This document shows, one piece after another, positions 22,031 through 33,343 of a stretch of DNA of 64,000 nt. Numbering within the stretch: the stretch's first letter is position 1; each line of letters opens with the position of its first letter. The stretch is taken from assembly GCA_023055355.1 (NCBI GenBank), contig JALJCS010000007.1, positions 530,001 through 594,000 on the forward strand, in the 5' to 3' direction. Both the position numbers and the translations under genes were made by a program. Source of the stretch: Agelaius tricolor. Lineage: Eukaryota; Chordata; Aves; Passeriformes; Icteridae. A model generated the notes under the pieces. That model had not been told where the DNA came from and ran no database searches. It worked only from the letters and a program-made list of their open reading frames with translations.

Positions 22031-22289
22031 CCCTCTGAAGGCTCTGTGGTCCTTGCAGGGGGATGCATGGGGCCATCCCAGCATTTTGCTCCTCCAAGCT
22101 GTTCCTCAGGAGCAGCTCATGGGGGAGGAGTTGGTGTCCCTGGCAGTGCTGCCCTGCAGAGCCCGGGCCAGCCGGGTGCCAGCGCTGGTGGCTGGGCAGT
22201 GCCAGGGCAGGGCTCAGCTGTCCCTGTCCCTGTGCCTGCGGGCACGGCTCTGCCCCATCTGCCCGGCCCTGACAATGCTGCCACAGTCC

Positions 22290-22600
22290 CCCCGCAGCTC
22301 GTGCAAGGACAACAAAAGTGCCAATTAATGGAGAGTTGTCAGATGCTGCCAGGGCTCACGGGCCCAGGCGGGGACACAACTGTCACCGTGGTGGGCAGGA
22401 GGACAAGGCAAGAGCTCTCAATCGGTTTAGGGGCTTAAAAGCAGTGACTCACCAACAGACAGCCATTGATTTTATGGTTGGGCAATAATTACTGCATTGT
22501 TTGGGGGTGTCAATGCCACTCTGTTCCCTGACAGTGGCCTTGTCCCCTCACAAATGATTTCTATCGAATGAAGAAGACAAATCCGAGAGGGAGCGTTCCT
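22290..22600. promoter_or_regulatory. Candidate conserved regulatory element
   Basis: Single-copy island with GCCAATTAATGG, AATAATTA (22484-22491), SOX-type CATTGTT (22495-22501) and ACAAAAG, and TGACAG. No gene. Conservation is inferred. Confidence 0.4.
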
Positions 22601-22689
22601 GGGGATGGGCTTGCAGAGGGCAGCTCCAGGAGAAAACCTGATTTCCAGACCATGAGCCAAACCCTGGGCCTTCCCCTCACTGAGTCCAT

Positions 22690-23192
22690 GGGTTTAACCA
22701 GGACCTAAAGGGGGTGCAGTGGAGAGCACAAAAACTCAGATATTCCCTGTATTCACTGGGCTGACACGGCCAGGATGGAATTTCAGCTGTGGGAATGGGC
22801 TCCCAGAGCTGTAAAACAGGAAAAGGAGTGATTCCCACACACCAAGGAGGAGCCCCAAGCCCATTTCCAGGGGAACCACCAGGGGCTTTGCTCTGTGGGG
22901 CTGATGTCCCTGGGCTCAGCTCCCTGCTGCTGCTCCAGGGCTGCTTTGGGGGAGCAGGGCCGGTGTTACCCTTTGGGAATTTGCCTGACAGCTCTGCCAG
23001 GAGTCCCACTGCACCCAGGATGAGGAATTCCAGGGAAGTCAGGTCCATCTCTGCCATTCCATCCCCAACAAATGGGCTCAGAGAAGTTTTTTCTCTCCAA
23101 TAAATCAGGGGTGGTGTCACTCCAGCTGGGACACGGTGGCTCCCTGAGGTGTTCCCAGCAGGAAAGGACGGCTTGGACACATCCCAGCCCCC
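22690..23192. other. Non-coding, no recognised element
   Basis: GC-moderate sequence with no repeat family I can name and no plausible coding frame. Confidence 0.3.
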
Positions 23193-23640
23193 TGAAATGG
23201 TAAAAATAGGTTAGAAACTGTTGTAAAATAGTTGATAGATCGTTAAGCACAGTACTGTTAGTTTGGTTTTTATATTGTAAAAGGGGTTAAAGGGGCAGTT
23301 ATAGGAAATCTGGTACTCAAAGTACCATCACACACCTCAGTAAAGTGCACCAGGAGCCAGCCTGGACAGAGCTGCAATGGCCAATCAAGGCCTAAAACCT
23401 TCATGCAAATGAAGGATCCAAACAGAAACCAATCCAGAGGGACAAAAAACAGGATAAAAAGGGGCTTCTGACCCAGGGAAGCTGTGCTGCTCCATCGGGG
23501 ACATCACTACAGGCCTTGCAGCATCCTTGAGGGAACGCTCCTGCTCTGCCCAAGGGCCCCCCTGCTTTGGGCCTTTCTTTTATTATAATAAATCACTTTA
23601 GCACCGGGAGCCTGCTCTCCTTTTTATCAGAAACACCACA
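23193..23640 (+). mobile_element. Solo ERV LTR
   Basis: About 448 bp from TGAAATGGTAAAAATAGG to GAAACACCACA. It shows an ordered LTR promoter: CCAATC boxes near 23380 and 23430, a TATA-like GGATAAAAAGGGG near 23452, poly(A) signal AATAAA (23587-23592), and the U5 motif GCACCGGGAGCC. An octamer ATGCAAAT sits in U3 (about 23404). No internal region. Confidence 0.8.
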
Positions 23641-23714
23641 GAGAGGAGCAGCCCTCCCTCCTGGAGAGGCTGGGACAGCACCCAGGGCTCTGAGTGCCCT
23701 CCCCAGAGCTGCCC

Positions 23715-23885
23715 TGTGCCCCTGGGCAGGGCAATCCCTGGGCAGGAGAATCCCTGGGCAGGGCAATCCCTGGCTGTGCCCCTGGGCAGGGCAATCCCTG
23801 GCCGTGCCCTGGCTGTGCTGTGCCCTGGCCGTGCTGTCCCCCTGGCCGTGCCCTGGCCGTGCCCTGCCTGCCCAGAGCTGCCGTG
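23715..23885. repeat. Minisatellite (CCCTGGGCAGGGCAAT / CCCTGGCCGTG)
   Basis: Two related unit types in succession, 11-22 bp, about twelve units. Confidence 0.85.
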
Positions 23886-24039
23886 CCCGGGCAGCGCCGC
23901 CGCCGTTGGGCACCCCCAGGTCTGCGGGCTCCGTTCTGTGGCAGACTCGGCTCTCCCGCATCTGCCAAAGCCAACACGTTCCCCCACCTCTGCCCGGCTC
24001 CCCTCCCGCTGCTGGGGACCCTGGTGGCTCCTTTCAATG

Positions 24040-24470
24040 GCTGTTTTCTTTCTGCTTAAGACAGCCCTGCTTCTCTGCGGGGAGAAAGGCCCCGTTTGTG
24101 GGGCGCAGCTGCATCTCAAAGGTACATTGTTGGCCAGTTATGAATTTGCATGCCTTTACTAATGTGTGGAAACAGGAGAATTCTTTTGCTTTTTTAATCG
24201 AAATTGATGTTATTCCTCTGCCAGTGGTACCCGAGGAACTGTTTTGTTCCATTTCCTCTCCTTTCATGCAGCCCTATTTATGTTTCGATCTGGTTTGCTG
24301 CCACCAAGAATCATTGTCACTGCCACCAGTGGCTCGGGCCGGCCAAGTCCAGCAGCTGTGTGTTTAATGCCTCCCCTCACTAAGGTTTATTTCCTTGACA
24401 ACATGAGCTTGTTTGAAGCAACTTTCCTCCCTTTAAGAAGAAAGAAAGAAAGAAAAAGTCCCTTTCCAGT
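24040..24470. promoter_or_regulatory. Candidate conserved regulatory element
   Basis: Single-copy sequence with a SOX core CATTGTT (24125-24131) 12 bp from an octamer ATTTGCAT (24144-24151), TTTAATCGAAATTGATG, and CATTGTCAC near 24312. It is followed by a T/C-rich low-complexity run to 24550. No gene. Confidence 0.4.
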
Positions 24471-24689
24471 GTTGCTTCTTATTTTTTTTTTCCTATTTTC
24501 CTCCTTTTTTTTTTCCCCGTTTTGTTTCTTTTTTTTTTTTTTCTTTCCTTTTTAGCTGGCAGACAGGAGTGGGACTCTGGGCTGTGAATCCCGGGGCTAC
24601 CCCCGGTTATTGCTGGCCGGTCCCCACTTCCCCCCGCCCCAGCAGCCGGGCCCGCTCCTCATTCCCCTCCCCATCCCCAATGGAATACC

Positions 24690-25110
24690 TAGGTGGCCAA
24701 ACGGGACCCGCTGACCTCTATATCCTGTTCCTTTCTCCGCGCTTTGCTGCCAGTTTCCTGGATAAAAGGCGAGAGTGAGAGATAATTAACAAAAAACATG
24801 GCCCTCGGACAATGAAACAACTGGCCTTGGCCAGCCAGAAATTTATCCTGGTTTTCTAGGTGAACTTTCTCCCATCAATCTTTCCTTTAACCTCCGTGTT
24901 AGTGGAAGCAATAGGAACACCCCCTCCCCTCCCCCGAGCAAATGCTTTCTTTTGAGGGGGAACAAAACCCGGGATCGGCGAGGGCCGAGGTAAAATCTGG
25001 GTGGTATCGTGCGGCCGCACAAAGCCCGCACTGTTCCCCGGGCCGGGGCCGCTGTTTTACAACAGGGGAGGGGAGAGCCTCAATGGGCCGATGATGTGAA
25101 ACAATCCCCG
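24690..25110. promoter_or_regulatory. Candidate regulatory element with GLI-like site
   Basis: Single-copy island with TGGGTGGTA (24998-25006), one base from the GLI consensus TGGGTGGTC. It also carries GATAATTAAC and the SOX core ACAATG near 24809. OLIG2 is a Sonic hedgehog target in ventral neural tube, and mouse has a GLI/SOX/homeodomain-bound enhancer tens of kb upstream. Whether this is its avian counterpart is inference. Confidence 0.4.
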
Positions 25111-25224
25111 CGATTCAGGCCGACAAACCCATCCTCTGTTCCGCCGGGCCGGCCACAAAGAGCGGCACAGCGGCACCGAGGGGATCCGGCCCCGGCCGCA
25201 GCAGCGCCTCGGGAAAATCCTCAG

Positions 25225-25990
25225 CGGCTGCTGGGGGATGCCCGGGGTTTTATCCCTCGGGATTTCAGCCCCCGCCTTCCAAAGCCCTTCTGGGGGATCC
25301 CCGGGGTTTCATTCCCCGGGATTTCATCCCCCGGGATTTCATCCTCTTGTTTCCAAAGTGCTTCTGGGGGATGCGTGGGCTTTTATACCCCAGGATTTCA
25401 CCCCTCGGGATTTTATCCCTCCCAGATTTCATCCCCACCTTTCAGAGCACTTCTGGGGGGTGCCCGAGGTTTCATCCCCCCGGATTTCATTCCCCAGGAT
25501 TTCATCCTCTGACTTCCAAAGTGCTTCTGGGGGATGCCCGGGGTTTCATCCCCCAGGATTTCACCCCCTGTGATTTTATCCCCTGGGCTTTTATCCCCCG
25601 AGATTTCATCCCCCGGCTTCCAAAGTGTTTCTGAGGGATGCCCGGGATTTTATTCCCCACCTTTCAGAGCGCTTCTGAAGGATGCTCGGGGTTTTATCCC
25701 CCGAGATTTCATCCCCAGCTTTCAGAGCACTTCTGGGGGATACCCGGGATTTTATTCCCCACCTTTCAGAGTGCTTCTGGTGGATGGTTGGAATTTTGTT
25801 CCCCAGCTTTCAGAGTGTTTCTGGGGGATACCCGGGGTTTTATCCCCCGGGATTTTATTCCCCACCTTTCAGAGTGCTTCTGGGTGATGCTTGGGATTTC
25901 ATACCCCGACTTCCACAGCACTTCTGGGGGCTGCCCGGGATTTCATCCCTCTGGATTTAATCCCTCTGGATTCCAGAGCGTTTCTGGGGG
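25225..25990. repeat. Higher-order minisatellite, ~60-75-bp unit
   Basis: About eleven compound units of CTTCTGGGGGATGCCCGGG followed by one to three subunits of TTTCATCCCCCGGGA type. Long frames through it are by-products of the array. Confidence 0.9.
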
Positions 25991-26134
25991 ATGCCCCCCC
26001 CAGGGGGGCTTCATCCCCAGCTTTGGGGTGTCCATGCAGCTCTGGGGCCGGAGGAAGGGCTGGGAATGCTTTGTCCCAGGGGAGATTCACAATGGCCCGC
26101 GAGCGCCGGCAGCTCCGGCTCCCAAACCCAGCAG

Positions 26135-26185
26135 TGGCAAAAAAAAAGAAAAAAAAAGAAAAAAAAAAAGAAAAAAAAAAAGGAA
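26135..26185. repeat. A-rich (AAAAAAAAAG)n tract
   Basis: Low-complexity A-tract with periodic G. Confidence 0.95.
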
Positions 26186-26199
26186 AAGATGGGCGGTGG

Positions 26200-26610
26200 G
26201 CTTGGGAGCAGGCGGACAATGCGGCCCCACTTCAGGTCCCCTCGAGAGGGTATTATGGGCAGGGAAAATATTTGTGCTCTGAAGATGACACTCTCCATTT
26301 GTTAATGGCTCTCACCCGGCGCTGATAATCACACCCCGCGCTCTCCTGTCAGTTGTCTGCTGCTTCCCAATTAATGGGGCTTGCTGGGGAAAAGCATCCC
26401 TTTTTCTGCGGCTGAGACAATTCCATTGTGTGCACCTACTTGAGAAGAGGGAAAGGTGAATATGAGGGCATGGGGCATTGTAAATTCCCACTAAAACACG
26501 AGCTGAAAGAGCACCCCTCCAATAAATTAAGGAGGCTTTCCTCCCGTTGGGAGAGGCACGGTCAGGCTCGAGGGGGAGAATTTGGGGCAGAAATTTAGCA
26601 TCACTTTTTT
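26200..26610. promoter_or_regulatory. Candidate conserved regulatory element with SOX dimer site
   Basis: Single-copy island with GGACAATGC, CCCAATTAATGGGG (near-palindromic homeodomain site), the inverted SOX pair ACAATTCCATTGT (26417-26429) and AATAAATTAAGG. No coding potential. Conservation is inferred. Confidence 0.45.
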
Positions 26611-26627
26611 GTACAGCCCTATTATCA

Positions 26628-27150
26628 CTTGCAAAAAACCCAAAAACCAAAAAACCCAAAAACCAAAAAACCCACAAAAAAAACCCCAAACCCAAAATAT
26701 AATTTCCTTTCCTTTAAAAAAGCTGGGGCAGTTGTAAATTTTGTGCACTGGCACGAGAGCCCAGCCAGAAGCATTAGTGGGCAGAGACAACAGCAAAAAA
26801 CAACTCCGTGGTGTATTAAATACTAAAAGCTTCCAGAAGTGGCTTTACAAAAAAACCTCGTGTTTTGCTATGCAGGGATTGGTAAAAAGATGAGTAATTT
26901 CCTGACAAGACACAGCCCGGACACTTTCGTTCTTCAAGGACAAAAAAACCCAAAAACAAAAAAAAACCACCCAACCAAACAAACAAAAAAACCCCAAACC
27001 CCAAAAAACCCAAAATTAAAAACAAAACAAAACAAAACAAAAAACCCACAAAAACCACAAAAAACCCCAAGCAAACAAACAAAAAACAAAAAAGCCCCCC
27101 CCCAAAAGAACAAACAAAAAACCCCCAAACCAATCAAACAAACAAACAAC
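26628..27150. repeat. A/C-rich low-complexity tracts
   Basis: Two blocks of CCCAAAAACCAAAAAA-type sequence at 26628-26700 and 26940-27150, separated by about 240 bp of ordinary non-coding DNA. Confidence 0.85.
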
Positions 27151-27224
27151 AGCACAAAAATTCTCTTTGTACCTGGATTTAAAGCTGAGTGTCCTTGGTA
27201 CAAATCCCTCTTGGTGAATGCACA

Positions 27225-27955
27225 ATATTCCCAATTTACACAGTATTCCCAATATACACAACACTCCTGATATACACAACATTCCCAATATACACAATAT
27301 TCCTGATACACACAACATTCCCAATGTACACAGTATTCCGAATATACACAATATTCCCAATATACCAAATATTCCAAATATACACAGTATTCCCAATGTA
27401 CACAACATTCCCAATATGCACAACATTCCCAATATACACAATGTTCCCAATATTCCCAATATACACAGTATTCCCAATATACACAACATTCCCTATATAC
27501 ACAACATTCCTGATACACACAACATTCCCAATATACACAATATTCCTTATATACACAACATTCCCAATGTACACAGTATTCCCAATATACATGATATTCC
27601 CAATATACACAATATTCCCAATATAATATACAGAACATTCCAAATATACGCAATATTCCCAATATAATATACAGAACATTCCCAATATACACAATATTCC
27701 TGATACACACAACATTCCCAATGTACACAGTATTCCCAGTATACGCAACATCCCCAATATGCCCAACATTCCCAATATACACAATATTCCCAATATTCCC
27801 AATATACACAGTATTCCCAATGTACAGAACGTTCCCAATATACACAATAATGTTCCCAATATACAGAATACTCCCAATATACACAATATTCCCAATATTC
27901 CCAATGTACACAATATTCCCAACATACACAATATTCCCAGTATTCCTGAGATAAA
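27225..27955. repeat. Minisatellite, 18-bp unit
   Basis: About 40 units of ATTCCCAATATACACAAC and variants. Because 18 is divisible by three the array is open in several frames on both strands (up to 331 codons); these are not genes. Confidence 0.95.
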
Positions 27956-28270
27956 AACAAGGCCACTACAGGGGCATCCCCTCCCAGCATCCAACCCCTT
28001 TATTTCCCATTATTGCTCAGATCTACTTTCAGTTTATTTTCCATTTACTTGCACAGGCTCCAACCCTTTAACAAAACTTCTGGGAGGTTTTGCTCGGTCT
28101 TTACCTGGGTCACCCGAGCCAGAGGAACTTTTTGGGAAGACCATCCCTCCTTTGGCTCTGCAGCCTTGAAAATCCCCCTTTGGGGTGAATTCTCTGCCAA
28201 ACTGGTGCCTGAGGGTTTGAGCTCCTTCTCAGGAATAAACACAAGCCCAGAGGGTCCCAGGTTTCCTCTC
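27956..28270. other. Non-coding, no recognised element
   Basis: Unique sequence with nothing assignable. Confidence 0.3.
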
Positions 28271-28274
28271 TAAA

Positions 28275-28560
28275 GTGGGAATGGAGCTGAATTTCCACCC
28301 TCAGGTGGGAATGGAGCTGAATTTCCTCCCTGAGGTGGGAATGGAACTGAATTTCCGCCCTGAAGCAGGAATGGAGCTGAATTTCCTCCCTGAGATGGGA
28401 ATGGAGCTGAATTTCCTCCTTGAGGTGGGAATGGAGCTGAATTTCCTTCCTGAAGTGAGAATGGAGCTGAATTTCCTCCCTGAGGTGGGAATGCAGCTGA
28501 ATTTCCTCCTTGAGGTAGGAATGGAGCTGAATTTCCCTCCCTGAAGCAGGAATGGAGCTG
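28275..28560. repeat. Minisatellite, 30-bp unit
   Basis: About 9.5 units containing GGGAATGGAGCTGAATTTCC. Period 30 keeps several frames open on both strands. Confidence 0.95.
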
Positions 28561-29340
28561 AGGTTCCCCAGGGAGGAGCCACCACTGCAGGAGATTCCAA
28601 GGAACAGATTTTTCTGGGAAACCCATCCAGCTTTTTCCTGTAAGGCTGGCAAGATGGGAAAGGGAAGGCAGAGGAATTGGTGCTGACAGTGCCAGCAATG
28701 CTCCCACAAGGGTTTGGGCTCAAGGGACCAGCAGCCCTGGAGCTGCAGAGGAAAACTCCCCCCTTGTTAATTATTAATGTCTTCTCTTAAGATATTAATT
28801 CTCTTCAGTGTCCCTGCAGGGCTGATCCAATCCCATCATCCCATGGGGAGATGCTGCATTGCCCAGGGGAGGAGCCAAGCATTCCTACCTGGATCCAATC
28901 TGAGGTGCTGGGACAGCCCAGCAGCCTTTGCCCAGTGCATTGCCAGAGGAGCAGCTTCTGCTGCCCTGCATGGCCAGAGGGAGCCCAGGCCCATCTGCAG
29001 CAGCCCTGGAGCTGCAGAGGAAAACTCCCCCCTTGTGCAGGATCCCTGCTCCAGCAGAGCCACAGCTGGCACTGCAGGAGGGCTGAGCCCCCATGGGATG
29101 GGGCTGTGCCACCCCCTGACACACAGGGGACAGGGCATGGTCTCACTCTGGCAGGGTTGGTTTGTGTTTTATTTTATTTTTCCTGATAAAGAACGGCATT
29201 TTTATTTTATTTTTCCTAATAAAGAACTGTCATTCCTATTCCCATATCATTGCCTGAGAGCCCCTTAATTTCAAAATTATAATAATTCCGAGGGAGGGGG
29301 TTTGCATTTCCCATTTCAGGGGAGGGTCCTGCCCTCCTTA
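28561..29340. other. Non-coding; probable ERV-derived 3' part
   Basis: A 38-bp-scale direct repeat (CAGCCCTGGAGCTGCAGAGG...) occurs at about 28732 and 29002. The 29160-29330 portion, with two TTTTATTTTTCCT(A/G)ATAAAG motifs, CTGAGAGCCCCTTAATTTC and a following GGAGGGAGGGGG-like run, looks like an avian ERV LTR end. No gene. Confidence 0.4.
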
Positions 29341-29615
29341 CAGGCACCTGGCTTTTCAGACCAAGACACAGGTGAATGAGAACCTGCAAACAGGGAGTCC
29401 TTCAGCTGTGTTTGCACCCCGCCACATCGTGTCCCATCTGTCCCCAGATGTCCCCAAACACCGTGGGCTGGAGGGGAGCAGAAAGAGCTTCTCAGCCCAA
29501 AGGAGAACGATGGGATCATCCTGGGGGCTGCCCTTGGGGTGGGAGATGTGGGGGACACCCTTGTGACACCCCTGACAGGACCTGGAGCTGCTGGGCTCAG
29601 GAGCTGCCAGCTGAG

Positions 29616-30144
29616 TGTCACCAGGATATTTTCTGGAAAATCCCTTCGCCAGGATTTTTTCTCCTGAGCAGCTGAGAAGCCTCAGAAAAGAAACGTGAAC
29701 AACAATTATCTGCTTGCTTCTCCCTGTGCTTTGTGGCTTTGGAATGTGGCAGGGGCATCTTTGATTGGTTCCATGTGAATTGTTGTTAATTAATGACCAA
29801 TCCCCGTCCAGCTGTGTCACACTCTCTGGTCAGTCACAAGTTTTTATTATTCATTCTTGTTAAGCCTTCTGATGTCTCCTTTCTATTTCTTTAGTATAGT
29901 TTTAGTATAGTATTATGATATGATAGATAATATAATATAATATAATATAATATAATATAATATAATATAATATAATATAATATAATATAATATAATATAA
30001 TATAATATAATATAATATAATATAATATAATATAATATAATATAATATAATATAATATAATATAATATAATATAATATATCAGCCTTCTGAGAACTTGGA
30101 GTCAATTCTCATCTCTCACCTCATCCTGGGGACCCTACACCACA
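29616..30144 (+). mobile_element. ERV LTR (AT-pentamer family)
   Basis: Starts TGTCACCAGGATATTTTC, ends near CCCTACACCACA. Same order of motifs as the reverse copy at 6835-7296. The LTR is interrupted at its U3/R region by about 150 bp of pentamer repeat. No coding sequence attached. Confidence 0.75.
29929..30076. repeat. (TATAA)n pentamer array inside an LTR
   Basis: About 29 nearly perfect units. Confidence 0.97.
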
Positions 30145-30794
30145 CCAGGCGAGCCCCACCTGAGCCTCCCAGGTGGCTCCTCAAGCTGCTGTAAGCAAAT
30201 ATTACCATTTCCTTGAAAGCAAATATTACCATTTCCTTGAATTTTCGTCTCGTAGTGTCCTGCTTGCAATAAATGCCCCTGTTTTAGGAGCCACTGCAGA
30301 GGGCAGGGGAGCTCCCAGGTGTGACAAACTCGGGTGACAAAGCTGCCCCAGCTGCACAGAGTGTCCAAAATGCACACGGGACACAGGCTGAAGTGTCTGT
30401 CACTCTTTGTGGAAGAGGTTTCACAGGGACTTCTGTGAGGAGAGAGAAGTTTGATCACAGGATCCATGTTCACCCCTGAAAGAATTTCCTACCAAGGTCA
30501 CTGACACAGAAACCAAGAAAGAAAGAAGGAGAAATAAGAGAAACCTGCAGCTGCCTGTTCCAAAGAGCACTTTGTGACCAATGAGTAAAGTGTAAACTTC
30601 TGAGCTTTGTAAGGATGTACAAAAAGCATCCATGCTAGAGTAAAAACAGCTTGAAGCCTTCTGAAAATGGAGTGTGTTGCTTTGTATTGTCTCTGCATCA
30701 ATTACAACTCTTTCACCTGAGCTGCAGAAAATGACACCGGGAGTTTGTCCCAAGGCTCAGAAATCACAGAGTTAAATCATGGCTGGGGCTGGGG
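30145..30794. other. Non-coding; short 24-bp direct repeat
   Basis: AGCAAATATTACCATTTCCT occurs twice in tandem near 30194-30238. Otherwise unassigned; no gene. Confidence 0.35.
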
Positions 30795-31030
30795 GAGACC
30801 TCGGAGAGCACCCAGGCCTGCCCTGCCCAGGCAGGGTCACTGCAGCAGTGCCACAGGAGCTGCCCAGGGGGTTTGGGATGTCTCCAGAGAGGGAGACTCC
30901 AGCCCCTCCCTGGGCAGCTGTTCCAGGGCTCTGCCCCTCCAGGGAAGGAAGTTCTTCCTCAGGCTGGGCTGGAATTGTTGTGTTTTAGTTCCTGGCCATT
31001 GCTGCTTGTCCTGCCACTGGCACCACTGAG
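30795..31030 (-). mobile_element. CR1 LINE fragment
   Basis: About 235 bp near-identical to the 5' part of the CR1 copy at 15.69-15.92 kb and to 55.63-55.86 kb (GGAAGGAAGTTCTTCCTCAG, TTCCTGGCCATTGCT). Confidence 0.85.
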
Positions 31031-31844
31031 CAGGGTCCTCTCATTTGGAGTCAGTGCAGATGAAAAAGACTGAAATTCACCAAGTCTTTTCCTATTTCCC
31101 ACTTTACTTTCTTGCAGAGGTGCTGAAGGGATCTGGTTTTTCCCTTTGGGTCCTCAGAAAAGGCCTTGTTTGATTCTAAACCAGAGCCCAGCAGATCCTG
31201 AACCTTCCCTGTGCCTGCTTTCCCCTCCCTGCCCAGGGGTGCTCCTGACTTGCCCTGGGATGGTTCAGTGCAGTTCAGAATTCTCTTTTATTTCCCTTTC
31301 CCTGGGAAGCCACTCCTGCCCTGCAAGCACATCCTGCCCAAATTTCTCCTCTCCCTCATCCCCCCTGCAGCATCTTCTGCCCAGATGGGACAGACAATCC
31401 CTTTTCAGAGCCGCCCATCCTCTGCTTTCAGCACCATTTCCTTGACATCCCAAATTACAACCAAATGGGGGGGAAGCAGGAACGAGCCTGAAATCAATTC
31501 CGGATCACTCCAAAGAAATGGGTTTATAGCAAAAATAAATCAGCCAAACCTTTGAGGGTGGATCCACGAATTCTTGCTGCACCCTGGACGTGTTTAGTAC
31601 CTGCTGATGGGGGCTGAGCCAGCCCCAGGCACCCGAGAGGGGCTGGGACAGGGCTGGGGACACGGACAGGGCACACTTGACCTCCACACTCAGTTTGGGC
31701 CCCCCAAGAGGGGCTGGGAGCTGGGGAGTCCCTCCAGCCCCTGGCCAGAGGTGAATTTTAGGGTTTAAACCCCACAGCCCCCAAGCCCTGGGGGGTTTTC
31801 AGCCCCCACAGCCCAGGAGAGCTGGGGGAGCCCCAGCTGAGCTG
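31031..31844. other. Non-coding, no recognised element
   Basis: Unassigned unique sequence. Open frames up to 114 codons without domains. Confidence 0.3.
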
Positions 31845-32590
31845 CACCTCGGTGTAAGGCACGAGGAAATCTCACAGGGTTCACTCTGCAGCTCCCTGGA
31901 GGCGGCACAGCCCTTCCCCAAGGGTGACAAAGTACAGGAATGAGGACCCCCAACTCCTGGGAAGTGATTGGTGTTCGATTCTAAGGCTTTGGAATGTTGA
32001 ATACTTGCTTTGTTAAATCTATATTATATTACATTATACTACACTCTGTTTATGCTATAAAGAATATTAAAGAATACTATAGTAAAATAAAGAATACTAT
32101 ACTATAAAATAAAGAATACTATACTATAAAACAAAGAGTACTGTAATAAAGAATATTAAAGAATACTTACCACTAACTGCTGAAAAGCTCGTGAGTGTGT
32201 GCTGACAGTCAGGGCACAGCACCTCGGTGTAAGGCACGAGGAAATCTCACAGGGTTCACTCTGCAGTCTCTGGAGGTCACACAGCCCTTCCCCAAGGGTG
32301 ACAAAGTACAGGAATGAGGACCCCCAACACCTGGGAAGTGATTGGTGTTTGATTCTAGGGCTTTGGAATGTTGAACACTCACTTTATTAAATCTATATTA
32401 TATTACATTATACTTCCTGTATTTCTACTATAAAGAATATTAAAGAATACTATAGTAAAATAAAGAATACTATACTATAAAAGAAAGAATACTATACTAT
32501 AAAATAAAGAGTACTATAATAAAGAATATTAAAGAATACTTACTGCTAACTACCGAAAAACTGCGTGCCCACAGTCAGGACACAGCTTTG
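31845..32590. repeat. Tandem duplication, 375-bp unit
   Basis: CACCTCGGTGTAAGGCACGA begins at 31845 and again at 32220, with high identity throughout. Each copy contains a subarray of ~21-bp AATAAAGAATACTATACTAT units. The AT-rich 3' half looks LTR-derived. Confidence 0.9.
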
Positions 32591-32735
32591 AGTGATTGGC
32601 TAAGGAAACAAAACAATTCTCAGTAGAATTTAATTACTAAATTCTTTTAGGTAAATCATCTTCTAACACATTCTACAAAACAAAAGGGGCAGCAAGCAGA
32701 GGTAAGAGTTGTTTTCTCTTCTTTCTCAGGGTTTC

Positions 32736-33343
32736 TGTGGTTGAGATGACCCTGAGGTGCTGGAAAGTCTCTTTTTCCCAGCCCCGGGATCGAAGAAGGA
32801 GCCAGGATTCTTCAGCTCTGGTTTCCAAGGCTGTTTATTTTCTTTAATCTAATACATTCTTTTTCTGCCCCGCTGAGATCTGTCCAGCAGGTTGGGTTGA
32901 GGCACACTGACCGCCCCAGAGGCGGTGTTGGCTTTTATACTAAGAACTACGTGTACTTTATTCACAATAATTTTCCAATACCTATCACCTATGTTAAACA
33001 CTGAATTTCTCTTCTAAACTAATCCAAAAGTGCCACCATCACAGCAGAAGATGGAGGACAAGAAAAAGAAAGTAGAAGGACAAGGTAAACCCAAATCCCT
33101 CCATCTTGGCTTCCGAACCCCCATTCTAAAAACCCAAAATTCTACTTTTCTACCTTGTGACAAACTAACTATCATTCCACTTAAACTCTTGTGGCTTGTA
33201 AATCTTCACATAAAGTTGGTAATTGTTTCCATGGGTTAAAATCAAAGGCACAGGTGTTTGTGACTCCGTGCCAAGGTCTCTGAGCCCCCTGGCAGGGGCT
33301 GGAGCCACCCAGGGCACCCAGAGCAATGTCCTGGGCTCTGACA
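32736..33343 (-). mobile_element. Solo ERV LTR, reverse
   Basis: In element orientation it begins TGTCAGAGCCCAGGAC and contains CCTCCATCTTCTGCTGTGAT, GGTGGCACTTTTGGATT, a TATA-like AGTATAAAAGCC and CTGGACAGATCTCAGC. Matches the plus-strand copy at 38306-38882. No coding region. Confidence 0.75.

Noticed and set aside
26934..27994. Frames up to 331 codons
   Set aside because: 18-bp minisatellite; period divisible by three keeps frames open on both strands.
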